The position numbers were made by a program, and so were the translations under genes. The notes beneath the pieces were generated by a model. It was not told the DNA's origin. It saw nothing but the letters and a program-made list of their open reading frames with translations, and did no database searches. This document shows positions 1 to 9,949 of a DNA stretch of 64,000 nt, piece after piece. This stretch comes from Clarireedia homoeocarpa (taxonomy: Eukaryota; Ascomycota; Leotiomycetes; Helotiales; Rutstroemiaceae): NCBI GenBank assembly GCA_001465935.1, contig LNKV01000005.1, positions 620,001-684,000 on the forward strand. Reading direction: 5' to 3'. Positions within the stretch are counted from its first letter, which is position 1, and each line of letters starts with the position of its first letter.

Positions 1-1625
1 GTGGATGGCTGAAAGTAATTAGCAGTTACTCGCGGTAAGATGTGGGTAATAACTTACAAAGCGCCGGCCATCCGTCCTGTCTGAGGAAACGAGTGATGTC
101 GTCAGCAACACGCTTTGTTCCGGTAAAGATCAGAATCTTGTTATCTTTATCCTCCATAATTTTCTCAAGATGTTTGGTCATCTTGTCCCGCTTCTCGAAT
201 TCAGAAACAACCTCAACGATTTGAGTAATTCTGTGGTTAGCAGAGAGCTCCATGGATCCAATGTTGACTTGAATGAAGTCATTCAAATAATCAGAAGCAA
301 GAGCTCGGACTTCCTTGGGCCAGGTAGCAGACCACATACATGTTTGTCTGTCGGGTCTAATTTGTCCAAGGATCTTACGGATTTGAGGTTCGAAACCCAT
401 GTCCAACATACGATCAGCCTCGTCAAGAACAAGGTAAGTAACACGACGAAGGTTGGTCTTGCCGGACTCGATCATATCAATCAAACGACCTGGGGTAGCA
501 ATGCAGACTTCGACACCCTTGGCGAGATCTCTGATTTGAGCACCCTTAGGGACACCTCCGTAAACACAAGTGTTGCGGATACGAGAAGACTTTCCGAATT
601 TGGTGATTTCTTGTTGAATTTGTACGGCCAACTCACGGGTAGGTGCGAGGACCAAAACGATAGGACCATCTCCTAGAGCAAGAAGTGGTTGTGCGTTAAT
701 GTGAACGATGGCTGGGAGACAGTAGGTAAGGGTCTTTCCGGAACCAGTCTCGGCAATACCGACAACATCACGTCCAGAGAGAGCCATGGGCCAACCCTGA
801 GATTGAATTGGTGTGGGTGCTGGGAAACCTTGAGCCTTGACTTCGCTCATTACGTATGCTGGGAAACCAGCCTCATCAAAAGTCTCGACTGGCTTTGGGA
901 CATCTCTGCCTTGAACAGCAATTGCGTGTTGAGATCTGAATTTGGCAACTTCCTCCTCTGATCGAGCAGCAACTACTGGATCTTCCTTGTAGAATGATTT
1001 TTCGAACTTAGGTAAGGTGCTCATGTCTGCATGACGTTGTTAGTATCTTGCCATCAAGATGTTCAAGAAATTGATGACTTACCCCAGTTTTGCTTTTGCA
1101 GGCCAGCACCAAGGTTGGACATACGGTCTCCTCCTCCACCGCCATATCCACCTCCGCCACCTCCATAACCGCCTCCGGAGTAGCCATTGACGTTTCCGCC
1201 GCCACCGCCTGTGAAAATAATCAGCGATCAATTGATATGAGTAATCGCAGTGGGAAATCAAACATACCTCCTCTGCCACCACCGTATCCTCCACCTCCGC
1301 CAGAGTAGCCATTAGAACCTCTGCAATCAATGTCAGTAAATATTCCAGAGCAAGAAGAGAAATGAAATAGGGATGGTGCCACATTGCGACCGTGATTCTG
1401 AGACGCGGTTGAACTGGAGAACACCCGTCACCGTAACCTCAAAATCACCAAACGCAATCCAACGCGAAGCGCCACAACTTATCAACAATATCGAGACTCA
1501 TAGGTTTTTGCATACCCATTAGAATGTCCATTGGAGTAAGAGTTGCCTCTGCCATATGAGGAGTCTCCATTTCCGTACCCATTACCGCCACCACGTCCTC
1601 CACCATATCCTCCGCCATACGACAT
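1..1625 (-). CDS. DBP2: DEAD-box ATP-dependent RNA helicase DBP2 (partial, 3' part beyond left edge)
   Basis: This is an Ddx5/p68-type RNA helicase, in yeast involved in mRNP assembly, nonsense-mediated decay and rRNA processing. Inferred exons are 1625-1516, 1320-1268, 1208-1083, 1026-58, and 8-1 continuing off the window. The first three exons encode a Gly/Tyr/Asn-rich RGG-like tail. The large exon carries the Q-motif region, AETGSGKT (Walker A), PTRELAVQ, GGVPK, TPGRL, DEAD, SAT and the start of RecA domain 2. ATG at 1625 is chosen because the MSYGGG-like start and all phases fit; the ATG at 1024 lies inside the gene after the conserved W-D. The 49-bp intron at 57-9 interrupts the GWPAL-SIHG junction, the same place as the long intron of yeast DBP2. 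The C-terminal helicase motifs are outside the window. Confidence 0.95.
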
Positions 1626-1944
1626 ATTTGCGATGATTTGGAGAGTGTTTAGGATGAAATGTGCAGATGTGTATTTAGAGCGGTGATTTTGCGAGTTGAT
1701 GTGATTGTTACTGCGCGATGAAGCCTCGTAAATTGATGAGAAGCCTGGCAGGTAATTGTTATTGACAAGATATGGTAGGAAAGTAGAGAGAGAAAAAATG
1801 TAAGAAAGGAAGCTGCACTAAGATGTTTTCGCTTGTAGCAGCTATGACTAAATCGGTCTAGCACGGCTTAAGTTTTGAACCCCGAAAAAAAAAAAAAGAT
1901 CTCATCGAATTTTTTCTCGAAATTTTCATCGAAGATTTCAATTC

Positions 1945-1990
1945 TAGCCAACCACAGTTGAGGATATTAGCCAACCACAATTGAGGATAT
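1945..1990. repeat. 23-bp tandem duplication
   Basis: Two adjacent copies of a 23-bp unit beginning TAGCCAACCACA differ at a single base (G versus A). They lie between DBP2 and THI20. Confidence 0.9.
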
Positions 1991-2064
1991 TTACAATGCA
2001 TTGTTTGACTGCTTCAAGGGATCCTTTTGCGAGTAAGTATCCGTATCCATCATTTGCTAGCAGC

Positions 2065-2094
2065 AGTGCCAGTGCCAGTGCCAGTGCCAGTGCC
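2065..2094. repeat. AGTGCC hexanucleotide microsatellite
   Basis: Five exact copies of AGTGCC sit in the likely 3' region of THI20. The long antisense reading frames over it are explained by the hexamer period. Confidence 0.9.
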
Positions 2095-2229
2095 AACACC
2101 CATGTCCCAGAATCCGGTCTCCATCTGCTCCATAAGTACAGAAAATTAGCCAACGTTCGCCCTCGTTATGGATATGAGAAAAAGGCTCCACTTTGTTTCT
2201 TCCAAAAGTTTGAAAATATTCGCCGTCGT

Positions 2230-4345
2230 TCAAGATGCCGAGATTTGTGATGTATATTCGTAGGTGACGTTCTAAAAAGAAGAAAAGGGAAAGAAGTGGT
2301 AGGATTTCGTACCTTCGTTGCGTGAACAAATATCTTAACCAATTCTTCTATTCTATTTGGTGACTGCAATAAAGCGTGTCTCTCAAGCAGAGCTTCAATT
2401 GAGTGAGCCCTCGTCCCATTACTTGTCTTCGAGCACCACTTACCCGATCCAACCTTTACCGCCGCGACGTAATCATCAGCAACATAATTCTCTATCCATT
2501 TCCAATAGATGTTGCCCTCGCGTTTCGTCTTCGGATCCGCGTGGAGCCGTTTTGCTATTTCGCCATATCCAATGAGGCAGGGCGCCATGGACATTTGGAG
2601 AGCCAGCCAATCTTCTGATTGACCTATATCAAGGACATATCTTTTCACGTTAGCTGATGCTAAGCATACAGGAACTTGAGATCGTACCTAGTGTATGCTG
2701 TGCATGCTATTGTGCCTCTATCAGCAAGGTTTGCGGTCCTGAGGATGGAAAGTTACCTTGATGCTCTTCGCAAGCTTCGATCTCAGCCTTGGTCATGCCA
2801 AAACGCTCACAGTAGTTGATATGTAAGGCCATCTCTCGATGGATATGGCCTACGATACCTGCCGCCTTCAAAAACATCAGCACAGCCCGCATCGTAGTAA
2901 CTTCAGCAAGTCATACCGCCGCAATATCATCCATGGTTTTGGCCTTGTAGGAGGCCAAAGCATTTGCCCTTGCAAACTGCACCTGTTTGATGTTAGCCAC
3001 TTCCATAAAATTTGGGGGCCGAGTTTACGAACCAAGTAGAGATAATCCTGTATAAGGTAGTACTTGAAAGACTCTATTGGTAAGGTCCCATCCGCAAGTC
3101 CCGCCACAAACGAATGTTCCGTATGCTCGACCCAAGCAGCCTTAACGTCCGGTCGTTCTAGCAAATAATCTACAAAGTGACCTCTACAATAAGAGTGAGC
3201 TGTGAACTGTGCAAGAATGTGCAAGAATAACATACGGAGAAAACGGCAAAGTGTACGTCGAATGGAAATGGTTGATCGGCCCATTCCCCTTTCCAAGGTC
3301 TGGAGCTGTTCTAATCCCAGCCTCAATGTATCGGCAAGCATTCTTCACTGCTTGGACGACTTGCATGCCGTTCGCAAGATTAGATGCAACCGCAGCTGTT
3401 CCATTAGCTCATCTCTGTCTGTTTCGAGTAGAAATACCCACAAGCCATTGAACATCCTGTGCCATGAGTATTCTTTGATTTTTGGTATCCAGTCTCGATC
3501 TGCGTCATTTCACCATTGCCATATAGAATATCAATCATCACTTCCTTTTCCGCCTCACTGTTCGCCACTGTGCCATCCTTACGAAAAGGTAAATGACCAC
3601 CTTTCATCAACACATACTTTGGACCTAAAGACTGCACCATCCTTGCGATGTCCTTCAAGTCATCCAAGGTCTTAGGTTCCTCAACAGGATATCCCGCCTC
3701 TTCCAGGAGTAATTTTGCCTCAGGTACGTTTGGCGTAAGTATGGTAGTCTGCGGCAGAAGGAGTTCACGCAGCTCGCGGATGGCTTTGGAGGGCAGAAGC
3801 TGAGATCCGCTAGTAGAAACCATAACCTCGAGAGACGTTAAAATCCAAAGTTCCTTAGATATCAAATGGTACCACGTACAGGATCAACAACCAGTGTCTG
3901 CACGTGATGTCTCTTCATGGCTTCCGCCACCACTTCTACCGTCTCGGCAGATGCTAGCATACCTATAATGTATCGTCAGTATCACAGTTTCATCCGCTAA
4001 GGCTTTTGCTAATCATGAATATCACAAGCGCAAAGTAATCACCTGTCTTCACAACATCAACCCCCACATCACTAACTGACACATCGATCAACTTTTTCAC
4101 GAAGTCGGAAGGGATATAGTGAATATCCTCGACGCCTAATGTGTTTTGAGCAGTTAGGGCAGTCGTAGCAGTCATAGCATAACAGCCGTGTGCCGCAATG
4201 ACTCTCTGATCTGCTTCTAGTCCCCTGCGCATTTTAGTGTTAGTTCATCCATCATCCATCGTTGCAGCAATACAGAATGGAGATATACTAACGCTCCACC
4301 AGAACTATCAGAGCCTGCAATAACTAGAACACGTCCAGGCGCCAT
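2230..4345 (-). CDS. THI20: THI20-like HMP/HMP-P kinase fused to TenA (thiaminase II) domain
   Basis: This is a bifunctional thiamine-pathway enzyme. The N-terminal ThiD-like ribokinase fold phosphorylates hydroxymethylpyrimidine and its monophosphate; the C-terminal TenA-like domain salvages degraded thiamine. Inferred exons: 4345-4293, 4224-4043, 3962-3880, 3826-3442, 3395-3236, 3183-3033, 2982-2917, 2865-2757, 2706-2688, 2640-2313, 2271-2230, giving 525 aa. Visible motifs are VLVIAGSDSSGGAG at the N-terminus, VVDPV.MVSTSG, LMKGGH and the anion-hole NTHGTGC. The TenA part shows DYLYLVQFARA, HIHREMALH and an EACEEHQACTAYTRYV stretch formed across a 19-nt microexon. The intron at 3396-3441 uses a GTGGGT donor, chosen because it restores the GCSMASAVASNLA frame. 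The last 13 residues after the final intron are the least certain. Confidence 0.92.
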
Positions 4346-4691
4346 CTTTAATGGTAGGGTTTGGAAATATTACATTTTGAAAGTTAGATAAGTGTTGAAC
4401 AAATTGAAGGAAGATGAATGCATACTATTATGTAATCGGAATTACTGGGCGGCATGATCAGCACGTGGTAGCAGGTAAGTGTAGGCCAGATTTTATGTAT
4501 GGCCAGGTCTTTCATTTCTCAGTGTTATCATTAGACTTGAAAATTTTCTAGCTATTCTCAATTTTGTTTTAAACCGAAGTTCCCAAGTACATATATTGCT
4601 ATTTCCTCCATGATCAGGATTGCAAACGCTAAGCGCATTCATAAGATGACAGCCAGACTCCCAACGATTGTTCAGTAAAAGACTTCCCAGT
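4346..4691. other. Intergenic region upstream of THI20
   Basis: This 346-bp region is the THI20 promoter and the 3' side of the cytochrome b561 gene. I saw no recognisable TPP-riboswitch core or other feature. Confidence 0.5.
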
Positions 4692-6030
4692 CTACGATCC
4701 ACTCTTACTAGGTGGCTTCTCGATCTGAGTGTCAATAGTATGCTCACCAGTCTCTGGTTCTTCAATGCTCTTCTCTCTCGTCTTCACAGCCGCCACCACA
4801 ATAACCCCCATCCACACCAACCACATAGTAGCTGCAACGATACCATAAGCAATCTCTCCCGATTTACTGTTATTCGACAACCTCAGTCCCAGCCCACCAT
4901 TGATAATGCCCAAGGTGATCACTGAACGACCCCACCAAACATGTGGATGAGTTGCAGGATTCGGTCGGCCTAGCCGCTTGTATAGGATATGATGTACTAG
5001 TCCAGTGACTGGTTGAAGGGTCAGACAACCCGCGACGATAAACCCGATGATTGCGTGTGTGCTGCCGAGATTGTGCGTCCAGTACGCTAGCCAGGCGGCC
5101 ATGCCGAGTGATGTGAGAACAATCATGTAGGTGCCGACCATCCACCAGGCATGGTACCAGAGCAGGTTGCGGAAGCTCAAAATGCGAATTCCGATGGCAC
5201 CAGTAGGGAACATAACCACATAGGCGAGCGATGCGAGAACACCGTGTGCAATCATCACCGTGCCGTAGTTTGATGGGAACCCTTCAAAGGAAGCAGAGCC
5301 TCCTCCACCTGCCCCAGTATTCGATGAAGAGGCTGTAGGCGACGGCGGTGCCGAGAATGGATTTGCAGCGTGTCCACCCGTTGCATGTTGCAGATTGAAC
5401 CGCGTGCTACCATATGCGTCATGAATGTGAAGCGGAATAGTAATGTCATCAGATGCAATAGGGGGGCCGCTTCTATATGCGTATATCCAATGTGAAGCAG
5501 GATCCGTGAAGTTCATTGATCCGCCTGCCCAACTGTTGCAGTTCGAGCCTGTTGATACACTGAGTTAGTGCATTCATATATAAGAAAGAAGTGGAGGACT
5601 TACACCTCACATTGGCGACCATTTGACCGTTCGAAATCCCCGAGCCAGCAACGAGTGTTACCTTCGCAGAACTATTAACTTTTGGCTGCGTTTCGCCAAC
5701 ACCAAGTCTAGGTGCGAGCGTAACATTCGTTCCCGCCGCATTTGCGTAGACGAAGAATATATTCGAGTCTTTCATAGAAGAACCTTGACCGAGGGCGATC
5801 CATGACATCGACGTAGGCCCGCTCAGCTGGAAGTATATATCTCCTGCACCACCAGCTGTGGCGCTTGATGCTGGAATGTTCACCGCATAGCAAATACTAT
5901 TCGTGCAGTAGGAACTGTTCTGAGCATAGATTCCAGATGCTAGGCTAAGTCAGGGTGAGTAAAACTAGCCGGGAAATAAGTTTGGCATACCTGTGAGAAG
6001 AAGACCTAGAAGCAGCTGTGAAGGTAACAT
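4692..6030 (-). CDS. Secreted-cytochrome (CDH-type DOMON) plus cytochrome b561 membrane protein
   Basis: Likely a transmembrane electron-transfer protein (ferric-reductase or ascorbate-type). Inferred exons 6030-5991, 5939-5604 and 5548-4692 give 410 aa. A hydrophobic signal peptide (MLPSQLLLGLLL) precedes a cellobiose-dehydrogenase-type cytochrome domain (about residues 20-190) with MSWIALGQGSSM, where a Met heme ligand is expected, and conserved Cys in NVRCSNCNSW. A Gly/Ser/Pro linker follows, then about five TM helices with paired His residues (IAHG, WYHAWW, STHAIIGF, LVHHILYKR, HPHVWWGR) typical of cytochrome b561. The cytoplasmic tail is Glu/Lys-rich. The donor is set at AGGT|GTAAGT because it restores CSNC. 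Similar DOMON-b561 proteins are common in fungi; the substrate is unknown. Confidence 0.88.
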
Positions 6031-7848
6031 GATGAAGTTGTGAAAGATACAGTTTTGGTCCCAGGGAACGAAAAACAGAAGCACTATAGAGATGCGGGTG
6101 GAGAGGACAGGAGCAGGTCATATATTTTCAGAAACTTCGGCAATATACTTAACACAATCAAAGTTGGGCATCCTATCCCAGACCATGTCGTTTGAGCTCA
6201 TGCGGTAGTATCGTGCCCGGGAAAAATGTATGGGGTAATATATGGTTATTAGGAACTGTTTTGGCGCTTTGAAATAAGTACTATCATATAACCTGCAGCC
6301 AATGACAATGCAATAGTGACCATGTTAATATGACCAAGAGTTGACAATACATGGGACTGTACCATACAAAGTCGACAGGATAACCACGGCCGTGTCACCC
6401 GAATCAAGCAGGTCAATTCATGTCCGTCAACAATCACGACAGTGAGTATCTAGGATAAATTCACGGGTAATGTAGGTGGGAGAGTACTGGGCGCGGCCCA
6501 CAAAACGCCTCTTGGAAGTCACCTAGCAATACCTGGCATGAATGAAACAAACCCAAACTTATACCTCATTTGCCGGCCTACTTGGCGGAAAACGGTGACG
6601 TGCAACAATTCTTCAAGCTCGGTCAAATTCATGTTGTCAAAAAGATATAATGCGAGAGGTGTAATAGTAGTTTGACAATGTTGACACAAACTGTGATGAC
6701 CTTCCGGAAGAGCATACAATGTTTGTCCATTCCTTGATAAAAAATTTTCGGCACAATGAGACAGTGGGGTTGCAACGTGCAGATCCCGGAAACCATTAGC
6801 AGCAACGACGCTAATCGTTGAACACTTTGGTTGGCCGTGAATAGGAATCCTACCGTTGGACGTTATTCTATCGACGGTTTGAAACCTAGAACTGTCAGTG
6901 AGAATAGAGATAAGCACAGAGGTTAAGGTTTTCGGGGGTAAGTAGAATTTCGGTCCGACGACACAAATGTTGATATCGACAGGGTGAAGCATAGTTGCTG
7001 GACCAAGTCTTGAACAAGACTCCAGGGTAAAGGTGGCCAGGGGGGGGACTGATCAGGCAGGCCGACGGATCAGGCAGGCCTGTAAAGAGCCTTGAGTCAA
7101 CATTGGGTTTCTGCATCGCATTAGATATGAATGATCTAATCGGCAGCTTGAAATCGCGTATGGTACAAACACTCGAAAAAGGGAAGGTCATGAGGATGCG
7201 CTGAGCGAAAACGAGAAACTTCTCAGGAAAACTGGCCGTATTCACTGGCATGCGCCACCCTGGACCTTGTGTGCGGATGAAGGCACTTTCGACGACGACC
7301 TAGCTTTAGGTCTGCGAGGTAATGTGGAACCCGGCGGTGAATAACGCTCCTGTTATCAACAAGCACGCAAGACAAAACAAATTCAACGGTAGCGAAGATC
7401 ATATGCGCTTATGCACCCGCATACCCGGCCCCGGGCCTTCACAATCAGCCAGCAGCCGTCGGAAAGAGCCGTCGAGAGTATATAGAACTACCGGTAGATA
7501 AAGTGATCTCACGAGGCTTCACAAGCAATATGACAACACATCACCGGCCCTCGGAGCTCCGTTTGGATAATCTTGAGTTGTGTCTTGAGTCATGAGTAGA
7601 TATACCACCTGTCAATCTGGCTTGTGTCGCGCGCAGGAGTATTTTCCATATGGCTTGAACACGAGGTCTCTTTGGTGTAAATTGAGGTTGATCGGGGTGT
7701 TGTTGTGTATGATTTTATGCTTCTTCTTGTCATGCATTGTTCTAAGGATTCTAACGGTGCTTTCCATGAGTTACTTTTAAGTTACCTTCCAACGGTCAGG
7801 ATGTGGTGCAAGGGGGGGGGGATCATTGTACGCCCGGCCGTGCTTCTA

Positions 7849-8093
7849 CTCTCCCCTCCCAAGAACAAATGTTATTTGGTGGGTTTTGCCACAGAGGGTA
7901 TAAACAGGGGGGTTTAACCACTCAAAATTGAAGGTTTTGTATCCATCATTGACTAAGATCCCTTCCTCGGTTTCTCCGAGGTATCTTCGATGTAAAAAGG
8001 ACTATTTTGAGTGGTTAAAACCCTCTGTTTGCATCCTGGTTACTTCAGTAGTAAAAAATCCACTTTTTAACATTTGTTCTTGGGAGGGGAGAG
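7849..8093. mobile_element. MITE-like fold-back element, TA-flanked (Tc1/mariner or pogo type)
   Basis: It is 245 bp, bounded by TA on both sides (7847-7848 and 8094-8095). Terminal inverted repeats begin CTCTCCCCTCCCAAGAACAA and match perfectly over about 25 bp. A second internal inverted repeat (GGTTTAACCACTCAAAAT with its complement ATTTTGAGTGGTTAAAACC) and a small central palindrome (CCTCGG..CCGAGG) mean nearly the whole element can fold. There is no coding capacity. The termini resemble those of the element at 50612-50698, which supports a family. Confidence 0.85.
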
Positions 8094-8094
8094 T

Positions 8095-8180
8095 ATAATC
8101 TATTATGTCTTTATTCTATAATCTATTATGCCTTTACTCGTATTCTATAATCTATTATGTCTTTATAATGTCTTTATAAT
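8095..8180. repeat. AT-rich tandem repeat next to the MITE
   Basis: Three degenerate copies of a unit containing TATAATCTATTATG and then TCTTTAT lie directly against the right edge of the fold-back element. The last copy decays into TAATGTCTTTATAAT. Confidence 0.8.
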
Positions 8181-8843
8181 TTCCCAAAACATATTGAGGC
8201 TAAAAAGCATCGTTGCTAATGTAACGCAGAGAGCAATATCCCTCCAGCCTAATTTCGCCCAATAATGTCACCATCGTACTTCGTACAGTATATCGTAGTT
8301 CTTCTATATCCTGCGGGTACACCCACTTTCCGCAAGTCTCATCCTGCCACTCCTCATTACCGTCCCTGTGTACCGCACACCGCACACCGCACACCACACA
8401 CCTCACAATCCCAATCATCCTCCCAAACCACCAACGAACACACACCGGGACCGAAGCACAACAGATAAGCAACAAAAGCCCATCCATCCCATCCCGTCTC
8501 ATCATCTCCTCTCCCTCGAATCCAACAAACCAATGCGCCATATCCTCAAGCCATGGAGAATCCCGCAAGGCCAGAGCAGCCAGCCAATCAAACACGCGCA
8601 TGATATTTCGGGACCGAACGCATAGCGATGTGCAACAAATGCAAAGATTCATCATTCATCATTCATCTTTCGCCTTGAGCTGGCTGGGACCAAACGAATT
8701 GCGGTCCCGACGACGATGGATGGGGAAATCCGTCATGCCACGCCGTTTGGTCCAGCGGGGAATTGGATATGGTGAAACCAAAATATAAGCCCAAATAGCC
8801 ACTTCTCCAGAATGTGGCGTCCCTTTTGGATTTTCACAGATAT

Positions 8844-9003
8844 GGAACCTCCGAATAGCCTACATTTATGGTAGGCCTATAGGAGCCATATAGGTGTATC
8901 GGACATCCTATAGACCTATCGGGGAGATGGATTTAAATCCCTTTACAAGAGGTCTATGGGAAAGGCGTATATGGGATGCTTCGATAGGCTATTCGGAGGT
9001 TCC
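8844..9003. mobile_element. Second fold-back/MITE-like element
   Basis: A 160-bp segment has near-perfect terminal inverted repeats (GGAACCTCCGAATAGCCTA at the left, its complement at the right), and internal CCTATAG/CTATGGG-like imperfect inverted repeats. A possible TA target duplication flanks it one base out on each side, but this is not certain. No coding capacity. Its sequence is unrelated to the element at 7849-8093. Confidence 0.7.
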
Positions 9004-9949
9004 TTATAGACTACTGGGGCTACGCTGTTGGTTCTCGGTCCCAGAGGTGAGTGAGTGATTATACATACAATATGAGGGCATTTGCTTGGGCTTGCTTGGC
9101 TTTGCTTGGCTATTTGTGCTTTCTTTTATTTTTTATTCAAGGTTACTATGATCGGATGAATAGCCTTAAAGCATTTTATTTCCCAGAGCTTTTCATCCCA
9201 TAGTTCCACCCATCTATTACCAGGAACAAACATCACGATCACTAATACAGGGAAGGCTAAGATGCGTGATCGCTCTGCGATGCTGCCCATCTTCAACGTT
9301 CTTCTCTGATCGTTCCACAATGATGAGCATGCGAGGCAGAATGACATAAAGTCTGCCATTGCAATAGTGCAACCTTTCTCCATTGTAGGGCAGTCTCACA
9401 ACAGGATACAGTCACCAACCATATCAGACACCACAGGAACGTGGAAGTATAGAGTAATAGGTTATCGAGCCATAAATTCATGTAAGAAGTATTTCCCCGA
9501 AACTACCCCTGGGTATATTAGACGTAGAACACATCACACCACACACTGTATGTTCGACTTCATTCCCCTCCCTTTCTCCTATTTCCCGAACCTCTCCAAA
9601 TTCTCCAGCCAGATACTGCCAATAAGCCATTAAGCCCATATATCAGGAACACCATCGATGCCCGATGACCAGTTTTCGAACTATGTATTTGCCCTTCTCC
9701 AAGCTACTTGTAATAGAATTTATCCCTTCTGTGGATGAAAGAAGGTGGTGTTTTAATGCAAGACCTTATGCCTATGCCTATGCCTATGCTGCGCCCCAAG
9801 CTCTTTGATCATAGATATCTTATCATACAGTAATTATTAATGAAGAGCTCTTCCTCTCTTCGTATTATACATCGTGGCCGGTGTCGTGGATATGTAAGTG
9901 TAGAATTATGTTGTGTAAGAAATGATATATATCATGTTGATCCAAGGGC

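Larger units (their letters stand above)
1626..2229. other. Intergenic region: DBP2 upstream / THI20 downstream
   Basis: No gene is seen. It holds the DBP2 promoter and leader and the THI20 3' region. It contains a 23-bp tandem duplication (1945-1990), an AGTGCC hexanucleotide run (2065-2094) and an A-rich run near 1887-1899. Confidence 0.6.
6031..9949. other. Gene-poor 3.9 kb interval with mobile-element remnants
   Basis: No convincing protein gene. Minus-strand frames at 6519-6992, 6895-7251 and 9126-9383 lack recognisable domains. The interval has a 13-bp direct repeat (7051-7063 and 7068-7080), a G9 tract near 7812, two fold-back elements (7849-8093, 8844-9003), an AT-rich tandem array (8095-8180), an ACCGCAC-type microsatellite near 8372-8404 and a TGCCTA hexamer run near 9770-9790. 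Confidence 0.6.

Noticed and set aside
2230..4500. TPP riboswitch in or before THI20
   Set aside because: No conserved CTGAGA plus ACCTGAT.TGG core in introns or leader; fungal TPP riboswitches are usually on THI4 and NMT1-type genes.
6519..7251. Two overlapping minus-strand frames as one hypothetical gene
   Set aside because: No domain, no consistent splice junction joining them, and composition like the surrounding intergenic DNA.
8200..8655. Antisense and sense frames over an ACCGCAC microsatellite
   Set aside because: Frames follow the repeat period and show no protein-like features.
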